Source: Papio anubis
Lineage: Eukaryota; Chordata; Mammalia; Primates; Cercopithecidae
Assembly: GCF_008728515.1 (NCBI RefSeq)
Contig: NC_044988.1
Coordinates: 31,847,159 to 31,911,158, forward strand
Direction of reading: 5' to 3'
DNA: 64,000 nucleotides
The position numbers and the translations under genes are program-made. Below, one piece after another: positions 60,626-64,000 of this stretch. A model generated the notes under the pieces. It did no database searches and was not told the origin of the DNA. It saw only the letters and a list, made by a program, of their open reading frames with translations. Numbering within the stretch: the first letter of the stretch is position 1; each line of letters starts with the position of its first letter.

Positions 60626-61084
60626 TCCCCAATGCTAAAGAGCTGTGTTCCTTCTGAACAGTTGCCAATACTGAGACCATTCAAGGAGAATTGAGTAGAC
60701 TGGGGTAAGCAAGGAAAAAAGCAAGTGGGGAAAGAACTTAGGAACAACTGTGAATTTCTCCTGAGTATCAGATACCAGAGAGCTGCTCAAGACACTGCCC
60801 TGCCAAGTCTTTAGATCCTTTGAGAAGAGTTGGGAAACAAGTACATCCTCAGCATCTGTAATGTTTGGGTTTTATTTAAAAAGCAGTGACAAAGGACATT
60901 TCAACATGCAATTGAAACACCATGCTCTTGAAAAAAATGTGCTCTGCCTGGCCCTGTCCTCCCCACTGTTGCCTAGTGATCCCCCTTCCATGATATTTGT
61001 TTGGTTAGTTTATACAGAGATATGGATGAAATGAGGCCCCATAATAATGTCAATGATAACCATGATGACAATAATAGCAGTAGC

Positions 61085-61217
61085 TGGAGAATGGCAGGCA
61101 CTGTGCTAATTTACATCGGTTTTCTTATTCAATCCTTATAATATCTTTATGAGGGACTATTGTTATCTATAATTTTATAGGTTAAAAAAATGAGGTCAGG
61201 AAAGGTCAAGTAACTTG
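61085..61217 (-). repeat. MIR, left half of a split copy
   Basis: 'atggcaggcactgtgctaat' to 'gaggtcaggaaaggtcaagt' is reversed MIR. The remaining core resumes at 61685 after an LTR insertion. Confidence 0.8.
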
Positions 61218-61684
61218 TGTGGTAGGCAAAATAACGGCTTCCCAAAGATGTCCACATCCTGACTCCTGAAAACTGTTAATGTGTCATATTACATATCAAA
61301 GGGATTTTGGAGATATTAAAAATGGTGAAATGGGGAGATTATCTTAGATTATCTAGAAGGGTCCAAAATGGTCACCAGAATCCTTATAAGAGGAAGGCAG
61401 GAGGGTCAGAATCAGAGAAGGAGATATGATAATGGAAGCGGAAGTCAGAGTGATGTAGCCACGATCCAAGTAACGTGGGCAACCTCTAAAGGCTGGAAAA
61501 GGCAAGCAGCTGATTCTCCTCTAGAGTGTCCAGAAAGAACAGATTTCTGCAACACCTTCATTTTAGCCCCATGAGACCCATTTCTGACTTCTGACCTCCA
61601 GAGTTGTAAGATAATACAACTGTATTTTTTGTTTAGCTACTGTTTGCATTAATTTTTTACAGCAGCAATAGGAAACGTAATACA
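61218..61684 (+). mobile_element. MaLR/ERVL-type LTR inserted in a MIR
   Basis: 'gatgtccacatcctgactcc', 'ggggagattatcttagatta' and 'tgacctccagagttgtaaga' are in forward order, ending 'cagcagcaataggaaacgta'. It begins TG and ends CA. It splits a MIR. Confidence 0.75.
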
Positions 61685-61790
61685 TTTGTCAAGGTCACAC
61701 AGCCATTAGGTCATGGGGCAGGGATACAACGTTACACTGTCTGATTCCAGAACCCACCCTCAATTTGAATCCTTGCAAAGGTATTTAGGA
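61685..61790 (-). repeat. MIR, right half of a split copy
   Basis: 'gtcaaggtcacacagccatt' and 'ctgattccagaacccaccct' continue the reversed MIR core from 61217. Confidence 0.85.
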
Positions 61791-61794
61791 TCTA

Positions 61795-62760
61795 CCCTAC
61801 AGGGATGTGAATGTCAAGCGAGATGAAGACACATGGATTCTCTCTCCCAAGTTGTCTTTTGTCCTCATCAATCACCAATCTAGCTATGAGAAGGCTCTTT
61901 ATTTCTTGGACGAGGCTTTGTGGCAAACAGTGGGACATTCCACATGGACTACTTTAAACTCCTCCTCTAAATGTATTACTTGCTGAATTTGCCAATGGAG
62001 CAGGGTTCCTCTTTGGATGGCAGAACTGTCTCCGTGTTTAAGTGCTTCATAACAGGTTGCTTGGTAAGTGAATGGTGTTTTCTCTTCCTTCCTGAATGAC
62101 CTATCTACACGGGTAGGTGCTAGTCAAACACATTCACTTCTTCACTTTCAAGGGGACAACAAGTTCCTGCTTACCTGGACATTCTAGAAGGAAGCAGCAA
62201 GGAATTGTTTTCACAAGTCATGCCCCACCTTCATGACTACCTTCTCTGAGGTTCTTTCTTAACTGTGTAATGTGGGGATGGTATTGTTTGCTCCAAGCAC
62301 CACAAAGACTCTTCCTGAAGATCTATGAGTTTATAGATGTGGAAATGCTTTCAAAACTCAAAAACTTCAGCTCTGCCAAATGCTTATTATTGTTTCCTTA
62401 ACAGATTCCTTATTGCCACCTTTTAACTTCATTGTCAGTGCAAAAATAAAAAGTGTTGACAGGCTGGATGGAATCTTGTGACTCAGGCATTTGGTGTCTG
62501 TGGGAGAGTGAGGAGGAAGGAGAAGTTAGCAATTGGAGACACTTAAGAAATTGGAGAAAAACCCTAGCTCAAAGAGTTGAAATCAGGATAAATTCATACA
62601 GAAAAACTTCAAAGTATATGCTTTTTCTAGTGTTCAAGCTTGAAAATGAGAAGTACCTTTCCAATAATTGGCCTTCAAAGCATTTATGAAGACATTATCA
62701 ACACATTTAAGATGGAGGACCCCATGTGTTTTCAAAAATCTCATTGCTAGCAGTAAGACA
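61795..62760. other. Unique sequence, nothing recognised
   Basis: No gene, RNA or named repeat was seen on either strand. Confidence 0.45.
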
Positions 62761-62776
62761 TGAAAAATGAAAAGAG

Positions 62777-63085
62777 GGCCGGGCGCGGTGGCTCAAGCCT
62801 GTAATCCCAGCACTTTGGGAGGCCGAGGCGGGTGGATCACGAGGTCAGGAGATCGAGACTATCCTGGCTAACATGGTGAAACCCCGTCTCTACTAAAAAT
62901 ACAAAAAAAAACTAGCCGGGCGTGGTGGTGGGCGCCTGTAGTCCCAGCTACTTGGGAGGCTGAGGCGGGAGAATGGCGGGAACCCGGGAGGCGGAGCTTG
63001 CAGTGAGCCGAGATCACGCCACTGCACTCCAGCCCGGGAGACACAGCGAGACTCCGTCTCAAAAAAAAAAAAAAAAAAAAGAAAA
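62777..63085 (+). repeat. Young AluY, full length
   Basis: It runs from 'ggccgggcgcggtggctcaa' to poly(A), with few CpG losses. A perfect 15-bp target duplication GAAAAATGAAAAGAG lies at 62762-62776 and 63086-63100. The head 'ggctcaagcc' instead of 'ggctcacgcc' again suggests an Old World monkey AluY. Confidence 0.96.
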
Positions 63086-63639
63086 GAAAAATGAAAAGAG
63101 GACCATTTAAGTTCTTCTCATCCTTCAGGATCCAATTGAAGTCACATATCTTTTCTGAAGGCTTCCCTAACCACCCCAGCTCATGGGAATGGTTCCTTGT
63201 GTAGACATGGCATGTTTCATCTCTGCCATTCATGGGCACTTGGCATTCACTGTGTGTCAGGAATTTTATTTGTTTGAAAACCAACTGGATTTTAAGTTAT
63301 GTGCTCTATGTCCTCCCAGGTCTTAGAATAATACAGACTACATCAGATCAGGTGATGTATTCAATTTCTAGAAAACTTTTGCTTACAACTAAAGGACTCA
63401 TACCATATCGCCTTGTGGCTTTTCCTAAGCTTTTGGTATTATCCTGCTTGCTCCCTCACTCTAACTATCCTCCTTTGATTTACTGTCATCTTTTCTTTAC
63501 CTTACATCAGCTTCCTTTTGGTAGCCCAAAGTCAGAATCCTGGATCTTGAAGTACATGCTGTGACATACCAGACCAATCCTTGCTTCTGGACCAAGGTAC
63601 CCATTCCCCCAGCTGCTGGGAATACTGGCAGATGATGGC

Positions 63640-63985
63640 TCTCAGGTGAGTCATATTCTAAGTGCTGCCCAGGAGAGCCATCTTACCCAAGGTCACACTT
63701 CTTCCTCAGTGTGTGTGCATAAAAAAATGTGGAATATAAAGTTCCCCGCCTCAAGGTGGTTCAACTCTGAAGGGCCACCCCAGCTCAAGAACTCCCTGTG
63801 CGATTGGCTGAGTCCTTTAGTATGACTATATTGCAGCTTAACTCCCCCCTCGGCCAATCTGTCCTGCTTCCTTCACTTCCCCAGAAGTGAGGCTCCTGAG
63901 AGCTTTCCCAATATACTTCCTGCTTACAAACCTCCACATAAGAGGATGTTTCCTAGAGAAGCTGCTCTATGACAGATCTTTCGTA
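63640..63985 (+). repeat. Possible old LTR-like repeat at window edge
   Basis: The layout 'cctcggccaatctgtcctgc' followed by 'tcccaatatacttcctgctt' and 'gatgtttcctagagaagctg' resembles the 3' part of an old ERVL-type LTR. The family is uncertain. Confidence 0.35.
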
Positions 63986-64000
63986 TAAATAAGAGGACAA

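Noticed and set aside
26149..64000. Upstream CARM1 exons (AdoMet-binding VLDVGCGSG region) on the minus strand
   Set aside because: Scanned for reverse-complement matches to several conserved segments and saw none. They probably lie beyond the window.
1..64000. CRISPR arrays, operons, plasmid or phage features
   Set aside because: The sequence is primate nuclear DNA. The only tandem arrays are microsatellites.

Overview
The window is nuclear DNA from a primate, most likely an Old World monkey. It is dominated by Alu, L1, L2, MIR, MER and ERV/MaLR repeats. Several young Alus carry bases I associate with cercopithecoid AluYR-type elements (for example 'gtggccggatctcag' and 'cacctcgcccggctag' at 30171-30402, and 'ggctcaagcctgtaatcc' at 53507 and 62777). 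There is no prokaryotic content, and almost every open frame present is a chance or repeat-derived frame.

The one convincing protein-coding signal is on the minus strand. Three short exons encode consecutive pieces of a CARM1/PRMT4-type arginine methyltransferase: 25972-26149, then 21482-21572, then 1147-1228. Each has an acceptor and a GT donor. Their phases (0-1, 1-2, 2-0) join into 117 uninterrupted codons. From memory, the product is about 70% identical to CARM1, with mostly conservative changes and both acidic residues of the PRMT double-E loop kept. Because introns are present it is a duplicated gene, not a retrocopy. I suspect the locus known in human as the pseudogene CARM1P1, but here this stretch looks intact. 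The preceding AdoMet-binding exons and the following exons were not found and probably lie outside the window.

Layout. 1-26149 is the CARM1-like gene body. Its 20.25-kb intron holds a complete MADE1 hairpin (2269-2348), a 5'-inverted L1 with target duplications (3295-5473), older L1 3' ends (7580-8700), a large GC-rich ERV LTR (about 10985-13265) and two L2 remnants. MER20 copies lie on either side of the 21482-21572 exon. 26150-48000 is intron or upstream sequence with MIR, Alu, HAL1/L1M and MaLR elements. 48100-48680 is a decayed hAT transposase. About 49430-55785 is one old L1M broken up by Alus, a medium-reiteration repeat and an MLT1 LTR; inside it is a rearrangement in which an L1/Alu junction was copied 2.7 kb downstream and a 15-bp inverted repeat was formed. 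56730-57400 is an L1 3' end, 58800-59305 a second ERV LTR with octamer motifs, and 59720-64000 MaLR, MER5, MIR and AluY elements. Repeat boundaries and subfamily names are by eye and approximate.
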